From Rossellomorea marisflavi (GTDB lineage: Bacteria > Bacillota > Bacilli > Bacillales > Bacillaceae_B), in NCBI RefSeq assembly GCF_022170785.1, contig NZ_CP081870.1, positions 1,538,001-1,602,000 on the forward strand: 64,000 bases of DNA, written 5' to 3'. The notes beneath the pieces are model-generated. The model searched no databases, was not told the origin of the DNA, and saw only the letters and a program-made list of their open reading frames with translations. This document shows positions 55,925-64,000 of the stretch, one piece after another. Within the stretch, counting starts at the first letter, position 1. Each line of letters starts with the position of its first letter. The position numbers and the translations under genes are program-made.

Positions 55925-55961
55925 GGAGAAGTAGTATAAACATAGAAAAGGGGGGCTAAGC

Positions 55962-56891
55962 ATGGTCAAATATACTATCAAGCGTATTGTTTATATGATC
56001 ATCACTTTGCTTATTATTGCAACCGCCACATTCTTCTTGATGAAGCTCCTTCCAGGGACTCCACTCACAAATCAAGAGAGACTGTCTCCGCAACAACAAC
56101 AAATCATCCTAGATAAATACGGACTCAATGATCCACTGCCGGTTCAGTATGTCACCTATATGACGAACTTGGTGCAAGGGGACTTGGGTTTGTCATTCCA
56201 ATATGACAATCGCCCGGTTTCTCAAATGATCGCTGACCGTATAGGACCTTCCGCACTTCTTGGTTTCCAAGCAATGGTATTAGGGACAATCTTCGGTTTG
56301 ATTATCGGGATCATTGCGGCTATAAGACAGAACACCTGGGTTGACTATGGGTCTACATTCCTAGCCGTTCTGGGTATTTCAATTCCTTCGTTCGTATTTG
56401 CAGCACTTCTGCAATATTACGTCGGTGTTAAGTGGGAAATCCTACCTGTAGCGTTATGGGGAGAGTATAAACATACGATCCTTCCGACCCTCGCCCTGAC
56501 AGTAGGGGTAGTCGCCACAATCGCCCGTTATATGAGAACTGAAATGATCGAAATCCTTAATACAGACTATATATTACTGGCTAAAGCAAAAGGTACGACA
56601 AACACAAATGTCATCGTGAAGCATGGTGTTCGGAATGCTATGATTCCAATCATCACGATCCTTGGGCCGATGACTGTCGGTATCATGACGGGTACCATGG
56701 TTATAGAACAGATTTTTGCCGTGCCTGGATTGGGAGAGCAGTTCGTACGTTCAATCAATACAAATGATTATACGGTCATTATGGGTGTTACATTATTCTA
56801 TAGTGTTCTTCTTGTTGCCGTCATTTTCTTGGTGGATATCCTTTATGGAATTATTGATCCGCGTATTCGTCTAGTTGGAGGGAAGAAATAA
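55962..56891 (+). CDS. oppB: Oligopeptide ABC permease OppB
   Basis: This 309-residue permease of the DppB/OppB type has six membrane segments. Typical elements are FFLMKLLPGTPL, YGLNDPLPVQYVTYM, GDLGLSFQYDNRPV and the EAA-type loop LLAKAKGTTNTNVIVKHGVRNA. AAAGGGGGG precedes the ATG. It is the first permease gene; its last base is shared with the oppC start. Confidence 0.96.
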   Translation: MVKYTIKRIVYMIITLLIIATATFFLMKLLPGTPLTNQERLSPQQQQIILDKYGLNDPLPVQYVTYMTNLVQGDLGLSFQYDNRPVSQMIADRIGPSALLGFQAMVLGTIFGLIIGIIAAIRQNTWVDYGSTFLAVLGISIPSFVFAALLQYYVGVKWEILPVALWGEYKHTILPTLALTVGVVATIARYMRTEMIEILNTDYILLAKAKGTTNTNVIVKHGVRNAMIPIITILGPMTVGIMTGTMVIEQIFAVPGLGEQFVRSINTNDYTVIMGVTLFYSVLLVAVIFLVDILYGIIDPRIRLVGGKK

Positions 56892-57916
56892 TGGAACCAA
56901 ACAAAAAGAATCAAGAGCAGCTGTCAAAAGACCTCTTCCAACGACAAAAAGCATCAAGTGCACAGGCTGAAAAAATTGAACGACCAAGTTTGAACTTCTA
57001 CCAGGATGCATGGATCCGTCTGCGTAAGAGCAAGGGGACCATCATCGGGATGATTATAACACTTATAATTGTGTTCTTTGCATTTGTTGGACCAATGATG
57101 AATGATCATAAGTTCTCTGATCAAAATATCCGTCACGCCAAACTTCCTCCAAAAATCGAAGCGTTGTCTGGAATCAGCTGGCTTCCGTTTGACGGGAAGG
57201 ATCATGAAGGCTTTGATGTCTACGAAGCGCGTCAAGTGAAAGAAAATTATTGGTTCGGAACAGATGACTTGGGCCGTGACCTTTGGACACGTGTGTGGAA
57301 AGGGACTCAAGTTTCCCTTTATATCGGGATCCTGGCAGCCGTCATCGACTTCTTGATCGGAATTTCTTACGGTGGGATATCCGGATACTACGGTGGAAGA
57401 ATTGATGATATCATGCAGCGTATCATTGAAGTCCTTGTCGGTATACCAAACTTGATTGTTATCATTCTCTTTATCTTGGTGTTTGATCCAGGAATATTCT
57501 CTATTACCATGGCGATGGTATTGACGGGATGGACGAGTATGGCCCGGATTGTCCGCGGGCAGATCCTACAGCTTAAGAATCAGGAATTCGTATTGGCATC
57601 CCGTACATTGGGAGCACCAAATAATCGTTTGATCTTCAAACATCTTTTACCGAACGTAATGGGGCCGGTTATCATCACTACGATGTTCACGGTTCCTGGC
57701 GCCATCTATACGGAAGCGTTCCTGAGCTTTATCGGACTCGGTATAGCACCGCCGAAGGCATCACTCGGATCATTGGTTAATGACGGGTATAGATCCATTC
57801 AGTCCTACCCGCATATGATGCTGATTCCGTCAGCGGTCATTTCATTGATCATCCTGAGCTTCAATCTTATGGCCGATGGGCTAAGGGATGCTCTAGATCC
57901 AAAACTGCGTAAGTAA
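56891..57916 (+). CDS. oppC: Oligopeptide ABC permease OppC
   Basis: This 341-residue permease has a long N-terminal cytoplasmic tail, then DppC/OppC features: WFGTDDLGRDLWTRVWKGTQVSL, the EAA-type loop LASRTLGAPNNRLIFKHLLPNV and EAFLSFIGLGIAPPKASLGSLV. It forms the membrane channel with OppB. Confidence 0.96.
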   Translation: MEPNKKNQEQLSKDLFQRQKASSAQAEKIERPSLNFYQDAWIRLRKSKGTIIGMIITLIIVFFAFVGPMMNDHKFSDQNIRHAKLPPKIEALSGISWLPFDGKDHEGFDVYEARQVKENYWFGTDDLGRDLWTRVWKGTQVSLYIGILAAVIDFLIGISYGGISGYYGGRIDDIMQRIIEVLVGIPNLIVIILFILVFDPGIFSITMAMVLTGWTSMARIVRGQILQLKNQEFVLASRTLGAPNNRLIFKHLLPNVMGPVIITTMFTVPGAIYTEAFLSFIGLGIAPPKASLGSLVNDGYRSIQSYPHMMLIPSAVISLIILSFNLMADGLRDALDPKLRK

Positions 57917-57936
57917 GAAAAAGGGGGATATAAAAT

Positions 57937-59007
57937 ATGGAAAAAGTGTTGGAAGTCAAAAATCTGCACGTCTCCTTTAATACTCATGCTGGAGAAGTGA
58001 AAGCCGTTCGCGGTGTGGATTTACACTTAGATAAAGGTGAAACATTGGCGATCGTTGGAGAATCTGGATCAGGTAAGTCTGTTACGACGAAAGCACTGAT
58101 GCGTCTGATTCCAAACCCGCCTGGATTCATCAAGCACGGCGAAATGATGTTTGAAGGAAAAGATCTTGCTAAAATACCTGAGAAGGAAATGCAAAAGATC
58201 CGCGGGAAAGATATTTCCATGATCTTTCAGGATCCAATGACTTCTCTGAACCCGACCATGACAATCGGGAAACAAATCATGGAGCCGCTATTAAAACATC
58301 AGAATATGAGCAAACCGGATGCAAAGAAACGTGCCATCGAACTTCTGAAGCTTGTTGGTCTGCCAAGTCCTGACACCCGTTTCAAACAGTATCCCCACCA
58401 GTTCTCCGGTGGTCAGCGTCAGCGTGTGGTCATCGCGATTGCCCTTGCTTGCAATCCGAAGATCCTGATTGCAGACGAACCTACAACGGCACTTGATGTA
58501 ACAATTCAAGCACAGATCCTTGAACTGATGAAGGATCTGCAAAACAAAATCGATACGTCCATCATTTTCATTACCCATGACCTTGGGGTAGTGGCGAATG
58601 TGGCAGACCGCGTAGCCGTTATGTACGGCGGACAAATCGTTGAAACGGGAACGGTGGATGAAATCTTCTACGATCCTCGTCATCCGTATACATGGGGATT
58701 GATCAGCTCCATGCCGACGACCGACACAGACGGTGAACAGCATCTCAGTGCAATTCCCGGAACGCCTCCGGATCTGTTGAATCCTCCTAAGGGGGATGCC
58801 TTTGCACTAAGAAGCGATTACGCCATGAAGATCGATTTTGAGCAGGAGCCACCATATTACCAGGTTTCTGATACTCACTATGTAAAATCGTGGTTGCTTC
58901 ATCCGGACGCTCCGAAAGTTGAGCCACCAGAGGCAGTGAAAGTAAGGTATCGCAGAATGCCTTCCAACTTTGCAGAGCCTGTACTTGTTGAGGGGGTACG
59001 TGTATAA
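57937..59007 (+). CDS. oppD: Oligopeptide ABC ATPase OppD
   Basis: This 356-residue ATPase has Walker A GESGSGKSVTT, Q-loop FQDPMTSLNP, signature FSGGQRQRV, Walker B ILIADEPTTALD and H-loop ITHDLG. The C-terminal extension with IPGTPPDLLNPPKGD is the oligopeptide transporter domain that often carries an iron-sulfur cluster in relatives; I see no cysteine cluster here. It pairs with OppF. Confidence 0.96.
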   Translation: MEKVLEVKNLHVSFNTHAGEVKAVRGVDLHLDKGETLAIVGESGSGKSVTTKALMRLIPNPPGFIKHGEMMFEGKDLAKIPEKEMQKIRGKDISMIFQDPMTSLNPTMTIGKQIMEPLLKHQNMSKPDAKKRAIELLKLVGLPSPDTRFKQYPHQFSGGQRQRVVIAIALACNPKILIADEPTTALDVTIQAQILELMKDLQNKIDTSIIFITHDLGVVANVADRVAVMYGGQIVETGTVDEIFYDPRHPYTWGLISSMPTTDTDGEQHLSAIPGTPPDLLNPPKGDAFALRSDYAMKIDFEQEPPYYQVSDTHYVKSWLLHPDAPKVEPPEAVKVRYRRMPSNFAEPVLVEGVRV

Positions 59008-59942
59008 TGGCTGAAAAATTATTGGAAATCAAAAACCTGAAACAATATTTCAATCCTGGTAAAGCAAATATGGTCAAAGCCGTCGATGACATCAGCTTTG
59101 ATATCTATAAAGGAGAAACGCTCGGTCTTGTTGGTGAATCGGGTTGTGGAAAATCCACTACCGGACGGACCATCATCCGCCTTTATGATGCAACAGACGG
59201 TCAAGTACTCTTTAATGGAGATGACGTTCACGGGAAAAAATCCCGTTCGCAGCTGAAGAACTTCAACCGTAAAATGCAGATGATTTTCCAGGATCCATAT
59301 GCTAGTTTGAATCCGCGTATGAAAGTCGCAGACATCATTGCAGAAGGAATCGATATTCACGGTCTTGCTACAAATAAACAAGATCGGATGAAGAGGGTTC
59401 ATGACCTTCTTGAAACAGTCGGACTTAACAAAGAGCATGCAGGCCGCTATCCTCATGAATTCTCAGGGGGGCAACGTCAGCGTATCGGGATCGCCCGCGC
59501 ACTGGCAGTGGAACCTGATTTCATCATCGCCGATGAGCCGATCTCTGCACTGGATGTATCCATCCAGGCGCAGGTCGTGAATCTTATGCAGGAGCTTCAA
59601 AAAGAAAAGGGACTAACGTACCTATTCATTGCTCATGATCTTTCCATGGTTAAATACATCAGTGACAGGATCGGAGTCATGTACTACGGTAAGCTTGTAG
59701 AACTGGCACCAAGTGATGCCCTGTACAATAATCCGCTGCACCCGTATACGCAATCACTCCTGTCGGCGATTCCACTTCCGGATCCTGATTATGAGCGCAA
59801 CCGCAGAAGGAAAGAATATAACACGGCTGTCCATAACTATACATCTGATGACAAACTTGAAATGCGCGAAGTCGCACCAGGACATTTCGTCTATTGTTCT
59901 GAAAAAGAATTCGTCCAGTATCAAGCACAATACAAGCATTGA
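59007..59942 (+). CDS. oppF: Oligopeptide ABC ATPase OppF
   Basis: This 311-residue ATPase has Walker A GESGCGKSTTG, Q-loop FQDPYASLNP, signature FSGGQRQRI, Walker B FIIADEPISALD and H-loop IAHDLS. The C-terminal region ends with the OppF-type RRRKEYNTAVHNY and APGHFVYCSE. The start shares one base with the oppD stop. A strong terminator ends the operon. Confidence 0.96.
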   Translation: MAEKLLEIKNLKQYFNPGKANMVKAVDDISFDIYKGETLGLVGESGCGKSTTGRTIIRLYDATDGQVLFNGDDVHGKKSRSQLKNFNRKMQMIFQDPYASLNPRMKVADIIAEGIDIHGLATNKQDRMKRVHDLLETVGLNKEHAGRYPHEFSGGQRQRIGIARALAVEPDFIIADEPISALDVSIQAQVVNLMQELQKEKGLTYLFIAHDLSMVKYISDRIGVMYYGKLVELAPSDALYNNPLHPYTQSLLSAIPLPDPDYERNRRRKEYNTAVHNYTSDDKLEMREVAPGHFVYCSEKEFVQYQAQYKH

Positions 59943-59981
59943 GAAAAAGAAGACTCCTGGACCTGGGGGTCTTCTTTTTTG
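59943..59981 (+). terminator. Terminator of the opp operon
   Basis: AAAAAGAAGACTCC pairs with GGGGTCTTCTTTTTT around an eight-base loop, directly after the oppF stop. The remaining gap up to 60265 shows a possible TAGAAT -10 near 60215 and nothing else convincing. Confidence 0.93.
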
Positions 59982-60265
59982 CTGAAGGGCCATACGCTCG
60001 TAATCTCTGTACGCTAAAATCGACAAGATTCTGCTGATTTGGTTTAACTCCTTTAGGTAAGAAGGATGAAGCGGTAGGATCACGACTAAGGTATGTTGTT
60101 TCCTACCATAATCATCATTCAGGTGAGAAGAAAACGACAGAAATCACATCTTTTCGGAAATTTCGACATTATCTGTCCGTTTTCCCTTTTCTTTCAAGTT
60201 CAATCATTGTTAGAATAGGTAGAGGAGATACATATTTTACTAGACGAATAGAGGAGAGGTTCGCT

Positions 60266-61465
60266 TTGAAGTGGAAAAAATGGGCTGCTGCTGCGGCAGG
60301 GGTCGCAGTATTGTGTGCGCTTCCTTTCCAGACGGCAGATGCCGAAGGAACTGGAAAAGAGGCCGGAACACATCAAGTAAGAGCGATGGCGATGAAGGAA
60401 AAGGATGGGAGCGTGTCCCCACGCTTTAAGTACGATTCCGGTTTGAACTTTGAGTATCCTGACGCCGTCCGCGGTATCTATGTGACGGGTCATTCAGCTG
60501 GTGGATCCAAATTCGGTCAGCTGACGAAGCTGATCGAAGAGACGGATCTGAATGCAATGGTCGTGGATATCAAGGATGATAATGGGAATCTGACGTATGT
60601 ACCAGAGGAGTCGTCACCCTATCATGATATCGGCCAGCCTTTCATCAAAGACCCGAAACAGGTTTTGAAGACGATGGAAGAGAAGAAGATCTATCCCATC
60701 GCGCGCGTGGTGGTATTCAAAGATACGGTCCTAGCCAATAAAAAACCTGAACTCTCATTTGTAGATGGAAATGATGTGTGGAAGAACGGACGCGGGGAAT
60801 CCTTCGTCAATCCCTTCATGAAAGAAGTATGGGATTATAATGTGGGCATTGCCATTGAAGCTGCAAAGATGGGCTTCAAGGAAATTCAGTTTGACTATGT
60901 GCGATTCCCTGAAGGCTTCGAAACCCGTGACGATGAGTTGAAGTATGATGGAGGGACGTACACAAGTGAAGACTCCGATAACGTACAAAAACGCGTACAC
61001 GCTGTAACGGATTTTGTCGAATACGCTCACAAGCAGCTGGAACCCTATGATGTCGAAGTTTCTGTTGATATTTTTGGCTACAGCGCCACATTGCCTGAAG
61101 CTCCGGGGATCGGCCAGAATTTCTCTAAAATCTCAGAGAATGTCGATGTGATTTCATCCATGATCTACCCGAGTCACTGGACGTCTTATTTCGGGATCGA
61201 CAAACCTGATCTTGAGCCGTACAAATTGGTTGCTGAATATTCCAAGCTCGAGAATAAGAAGCTGGATGAGCTGAAGGATCCACCTACTTCCCGCCCATGG
61301 CTGCAGGATTTTACGGCCTCTTGGCTCGGCGCTGGAAACTATAAAGCATATGGAAAAGCAGAAGTAGAGGCGCAAATCAAAGCGCTTAATGATAACGGAA
61401 TCAATGAGTTCCTACTATGGGATGCAGGAAACTCCTACACAAGAGGTGTGGATTACACGCCTTGA
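60266..61465 (+). CDS. Putative secreted glycoside hydrolase (COG1306/DUF4015)
   Basis: This 399-residue protein has a signal peptide (KWKKWAAAAAGVAVLCALPF, cleavage near TADA) and a TIM-barrel-like domain with VRGIYVTGHSAGG, VVDIKDDNGNLTYVP, PIARVVVFKD and FDYVRFPEG. This fits the DUF4015/COG1306 group annotated as putative glycoside hydrolases; the substrate is unknown, possibly cell-wall or capsule sugars. The start is TTG 60266 with GAGGAGAGG 6 bases upstream. In B. subtilis yjbB lies at this position, so this gene is a replacement. Confidence 0.82.
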   Translation: MKWKKWAAAAAGVAVLCALPFQTADAEGTGKEAGTHQVRAMAMKEKDGSVSPRFKYDSGLNFEYPDAVRGIYVTGHSAGGSKFGQLTKLIEETDLNAMVVDIKDDNGNLTYVPEESSPYHDIGQPFIKDPKQVLKTMEEKKIYPIARVVVFKDTVLANKKPELSFVDGNDVWKNGRGESFVNPFMKEVWDYNVGIAIEAAKMGFKEIQFDYVRFPEGFETRDDELKYDGGTYTSEDSDNVQKRVHAVTDFVEYAHKQLEPYDVEVSVDIFGYSATLPEAPGIGQNFSKISENVDVISSMIYPSHWTSYFGIDKPDLEPYKLVAEYSKLENKKLDELKDPPTSRPWLQDFTASWLGAGNYKAYGKAEVEAQIKALNDNGINEFLLWDAGNSYTRGVDYTP

Positions 61466-61472
61466 TCAATTG

Positions 61473-61520
61473 ACGGTGAGGATCTTTCAGTTTAATGAAA
61501 GATCCTCACCGTTTTCTTCT
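61473..61520 (+). terminator. Terminator after the COG1306 gene
   Basis: GGTGAGGATCTTTC pairs with GAAAGATCCTCACC around AGTTTAAT, followed by GTTTTCTTCT. Confidence 0.92.
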
Positions 61521-61563
61521 ATTAAGTGAACGTAGGATCTAGCCCTTTACACGAGGTGGACAT

Positions 61564-61591
61564 TTGACAATACACCACATACTGCTATCAT
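61564..61591 (+). promoter_or_regulatory. Putative sigma-A promoter of yjbC
   Basis: A perfect TTGACA is followed after 16 bases by TATCAT. The expected start near 61598 leaves a 125-base leader. The B. subtilis yjbC-spx promoter region also uses several alternative sigma factors; I could not place such sites here with confidence. Confidence 0.6.
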
Positions 61592-61723
61592 TATAAGTAG
61601 AGTGTCTACCGAAATCCCCTTTTTTCACCCTTAGGCGTGAAAACCCCTCTCTCAAATCTGACATACATTTTACCATTTAGAGAATTCTAGTAATGCAAAA
61701 ACATTTTCAGAAGGAGTAGATCC

Positions 61724-62296
61724 ATGCATTGGTATGAGAAACTAAATCAATATTTTCCTGTAGAGGAAATGAAATCGCGCGAACATATGGAAACGCTTTT
61801 AAAGGAAAGAAGCGATATCTATCACAAAGATGAAGGACAGTATCACGTTCTAATGTATGCGGAACTCGAGGAGTTCATCTTCATTGACTATCTGTTCGTC
61901 TCAAAGGATGCCAGGGGCCAAGGTCTTGGAAGCAAACTGATTGAAAAGCTGAAAGAGAGGAAGAAACCGATCCTCCTGGAGGTGGAACCAGTGGACTATG
62001 ACGATACCGACACTGAAAAGCGCCTTAAATTCTACAAAAGGGAAGGGTTCAAACATGCCGTGACAATCGGATATGCGAGAAGATCCCTTGCAACGAATGA
62101 AGTCAATCCAATGGAAATCCTTTACTGGGCACCTCAGGATGAGCCTGAAGAAATGATTTATGAATCCATGAAGAAAACCTACGAACTGATTCATACTTAT
62201 AAAGATGAAACGTTTTACGGTGAATCCTACGAGTCAGTGGAGGATGTTTTGACAATGGATGAGGATCGTGACGGAGATGTATTAAAAAAACTGTAG
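61724..62296 (+). CDS. yjbC: GNAT family acetyltransferase YjbC
   Basis: This 190-residue protein has the acetyl-CoA loop KDARGQGLGSKLI and a following EVEPVDYDDTDTEKRLKFY, typical of YjbC-type GNAT proteins. The substrate is unknown. In B. subtilis yjbC precedes spx and responds to envelope stress. AGAAGGAG precedes the ATG. A hairpin with short T tract (62303-62333) separates it from spx. Confidence 0.9.
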   Translation: MHWYEKLNQYFPVEEMKSREHMETLLKERSDIYHKDEGQYHVLMYAELEEFIFIDYLFVSKDARGQGLGSKLIEKLKERKKPILLEVEPVDYDDTDTEKRLKFYKREGFKHAVTIGYARRSLATNEVNPMEILYWAPQDEPEEMIYESMKKTYELIHTYKDETFYGESYESVEDVLTMDEDRDGDVLKKL

Positions 62297-62302
62297 CACA
62301 CC

Positions 62303-62333
62303 AACCTTATTGCGATTCGCAATAAGGTTTTCT
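62303..62333 (+). terminator. Terminator after yjbC
   Basis: AACCTTATTGCG pairs with CGCAATAAGGTT around ATT, followed by TTCT. The weak T tract suggests partial read-through into spx. Confidence 0.75.
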
Positions 62334-62515
62334 AAATGAAAATGGACTCTTATGTTTAACAGTGAGCAGAAGGGGTATATGTAGAGTAAATGGATATGAT
62401 TATACTTTGTTAAACAAATGTATAAGAAAATTGACAAATTGGTTAAAAGTATATTCAACAAAACATTATTCATGTATAATACGTTATAGAGATTGCTTAT
62501 TTAAACTTATTTTAA

Positions 62516-62533
62516 TTAAACCGTATACGTTTA
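62516..62533. promoter_or_regulatory. Near-palindromic operator-like site upstream of spx
   Basis: TTAAACCGTATACGTTTAA is centred on the perfect palindrome CGTATACG and lies between a TATAAT at 62475-62480 and the spx start, about 56 bases before the GTG. In B. subtilis one spx promoter is controlled by PerR and YodB; this site does not clearly match either consensus. Confidence 0.35.
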
Positions 62534-62588
62534 AATAATACTCTACCATAATCTTTTCAAAAAAATCTTGAGGGAGTGTGAATGATTC

Positions 62589-62984
62589 GTGGTAACATTA
62601 TTCACTTCACCTAGTTGTACATCTTGTCGTAAGGCAAAAGCTTGGTTAGAAGAACATGAGATTCCATATACAGAGCGCAACGTTTTTTCTGAGCCATTGA
62701 GCATTGATGAAATCAAGGAAATCCTTCGCATGACTGAGGATGGAACGGATGAGATCATTTCGACTCGTTCGAAAACATTCCAAAAGCTGAACGTCGACCT
62801 GGAGACCCTTCCTCTGCAAGAGTTGTTCGAACTGATCCAACAGAATCCTGGGCTTCTCAGACGCCCGATCATCTTGGATGAAAAACGCCTGCAAGTAGGT
62901 TACAATGAAGACGAAATCAGACGTTTCCTTCCAAGGAAAGTTCGTACATTCCAACTCATGGAAGCTCAGCGCATGGTTAACTAA
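62589..62984 (+). CDS. spx: Spx, redox-sensing transcriptional regulator
   Basis: This 131-residue ArsC-fold protein has the redox switch C10-x2-C13 in SPSCTSCRK, with G52 and R60 in the RNA polymerase alpha-binding surface region ([12 protein letters not shown]), and [27 protein letters not shown]. Spx binds RNA polymerase and controls the disulfide stress response, and is degraded by ClpXP. The start is GTG 62589 with GAGGGAG 12 bases upstream, giving the family N-terminus MVTLFTSP. A TATAAT at 62475-62480 is a candidate -10. Confidence 0.97.
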   Translation: MVTLFTSPSCTSCRKAKAWLEEHEIPYTERNVFSEPLSIDEIKEILRMTEDGTDEIISTRSKTFQKLNVDLETLPLQELFELIQQNPGLLRRPIILDEKRLQVGYNEDEIRRFLPRKVRTFQLMEAQRMVN

Positions 62985-63025
62985 TTCATATCCGCCCCGG
63001 TCGGAATGGCCGGGTACCTTTTCTA

Positions 63026-63084
63026 AAAAAAGGGGGCCAGCTAATGAAGGTACGTTGCGTATCCTTTTCAGCTGGTCCCCTTTT
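63026..63084 (+). terminator. Terminator after spx
   Basis: AAAAGGGGGCCAGCT pairs with AGCTGGTCCCCTTTT around a loop of about 27 bases. It is 42 bases after the spx stop. Confidence 0.88.
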
Positions 63085-63274
63085 ACATTGGACGAGTTTT
63101 ATCACTTGAATTTTCTGCAAATATCCGCTAAACTGGCAAAAACACTTAGTTAATCAGCAGGATATGTGAAGTAAAATGGGTGCAAAATGTATTCCCATTT
63201 CAGTGGAATCAACATAAAATAGAAGTACAAGGTACAAACTAACCTAACTGTTTCTTCTATCTTCACCAGCAATC

Positions 63275-63332
63275 GAGCTGCAAGGCTCGGAGGGTGCAGT
63301 CCCTTCACTAACTTCATGCAAGAAGGGAGAGG
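63275..63332 (+). promoter_or_regulatory. Structured mecA leader with possible ribosome-site switch
   Basis: CCCTTC (63301-63306) can pair with GAAGGG (63322-63327), which is part of the mecA ribosome site, or with the upstream GGAGGG (63289-63294). The two pairings exclude each other. A further stem CTGCA/TGCAG (63278-63282 and 63295-63299) encloses the upstream arm. This could control mecA translation; no ligand class is recognised. Confidence 0.35.
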
Positions 63333-63338
63333 TGTCAA

Positions 63339-64000
63339 ATGGAAATCGAACGCATTAACGAAAATACAGTCAAGTTTTATATATCTTATGGGGATATCGA
63401 AGATCGCGGTTTTGACAGGGAAGAAATCTGGTATAACCGTGAGAGGAGCGAGGAGCTATTCTGGGAGATGATGGATGAAGTTCATCAGGAAGAAGACTTC
63501 GGAATCGAAGGCCCCCTTTGGATCCAGGTTCAGGCCCTTGATAAGGGACTTGAGATCCTCGTGACCCGTGCACAGGTCTCCAAAGATGGTCAACGTTTCG
63601 AACTGCCGATCCCTGAAGAAAAGCTGAAGGATCTGCCGGTTGATGAACGGATTGAAGAACTCCTCGATCAGCACTTCCAGATCAAGCAGGACCCTGAAGG
63701 AGAAGGGGATGCTTCACTCGATTTCACTCTTACATTCCGTGATTTTGAAGATGCGATCTCCCTTGCCCACCGGATGAAGGACCAGCCGTTGGAGCAAATG
63801 GCCACAAAGCTATTGGCTTATGAAAATAAATATTATCTATACATTAAGTTTTCCGAAGAACACTTTACGGAAGAGGAAATGGAGAATACGCTCAGCATGC
63901 TCCTCGAATATGCGGATGAATCACGCATGACTGTACATCGTCTTGAGGAATATGGAAAAGTCGTCATGGCTGAAGATGTATTCGGTACGTTACGTACACA
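63339..64000 (+). CDS. mecA: Adaptor protein MecA, 5' part
   Basis: The first 220 codons are present; the gene runs off the window. The N-terminal domain reads MEIERINENTVKFYISYGDI and ends before the acidic linker EGEGDASLD; the C-terminal ClpC-binding domain begins at LTFRDFEDAISLA and has YYLYIKFSEEHFTEEE. MecA targets ComK and ComS to ClpCP and so holds competence off. AAGGGAGAGG lies 6 bases before the ATG. The gene follows spx, as in B. subtilis apart from loss of yjbE. Confidence 0.97.
   Translation, partial: MEIERINENTVKFYISYGDIEDRGFDREEIWYNRERSEELFWEMMDEVHQEEDFGIEGPLWIQVQALDKGLEILVTRAQVSKDGQRFELPIPEEKLKDLPVDERIEELLDQHFQIKQDPEGEGDASLDFTLTFRDFEDAISLAHRMKDQPLEQMATKLLAYENKYYLYIKFSEEHFTEEEMENTLSMLLEYADESRMTVHRLEEYGKVVMAEDVFGTLRT

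Noticed and set aside
62431-62455. TTGACA followed by TATATT upstream of spx as a promoter
   Set aside because: The spacer is only 13 bases, too short for a sigma-A promoter.

Overview
The window is chromosomal DNA from a spore-forming member of the Bacillaceae. It carries the gerP spore-coat operon, asnO, competence genes (med, comZ, mecA, the opp operon), and TnrA, CcpA, CtsR and FapR type operators and a trpS T-box like those of Bacillus subtilis. Gene order closely follows the B. subtilis addB-to-mecA interval, but with different insertions and losses. An apparently complete C30-type carotenoid module and a moderate G+C content suggest a pigmented, environmental or marine Bacillus relative, for example a Rossellomorea-like organism. 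That genus guess is inference only.

Layout. 1-7.9 kb: tail of an endonuclease I gene, then addB-addA and hlpB (recombination and repair; sbcD/sbcC are not between them). 8.1-10.2 kb: gerPABCDEF on the minus strand. 10.3-15.5 kb: a DUF418 membrane protein, yisK, yisL, yisN and asnO. 15.6-19.6 kb: crtN-type desaturase, second crtN-type oxidase and crtM (the yisP position). 19.7-21.6 kb: amtB-glnK with TnrA-type boxes. 21.9-23.2 kb: yisQ (MATE). 23.3-31.5 kb: a maltodextrin island (cytoplasmic neopullulanase, MdxEFG importer, membrane-tethered amylase, LacI-type regulator) behind tandem cre sites. 31.5-34.7 kb: SDR dehydrogenase, CoA-disulfide reductase-like protein, YajQ and a small DUF3941-like protein. 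34.7-39.2 kb: the yitS-yitT-yizC-yitU-yitV-yitW block. 39.2-40.8 kb: Fnr-like regulator and UppP. 41-44 kb: yjzC and CtsR-controlled clpB. 44.5-51.9 kb: yjzD, yjaU, yjaV, med, comZ, fabH, fabF, yjaZ and yjbA. 51.9-53.3 kb: trpS with its T-box leader. 53.3-59.9 kb: a DUF3899 protein and oppABCDF. 60.2-64 kb: a COG1306-type glycoside hydrolase, yjbC, spx and the 5' part of mecA behind a structured leader.

No phage, insertion sequence, CRISPR array, rRNA or tRNA was seen. The most interesting non-coding structure is a dispersed element of about 200-250 bp present three times (7866-8114, 21680-21883, 43890-44115). Its hairpin arms differ between copies but keep their pairing, and two copies lie beside genes that interrupt B. 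subtilis gene order. Other points worth checking are a possible RNA switch in front of mecA, a PII protein without the usual modifiable tyrosine, a membrane-anchored amylase, and a 20-residue aromatic-rich reading frame in front of the carotenoid operon. I did not find strong evidence for a wholly new multi-gene system.
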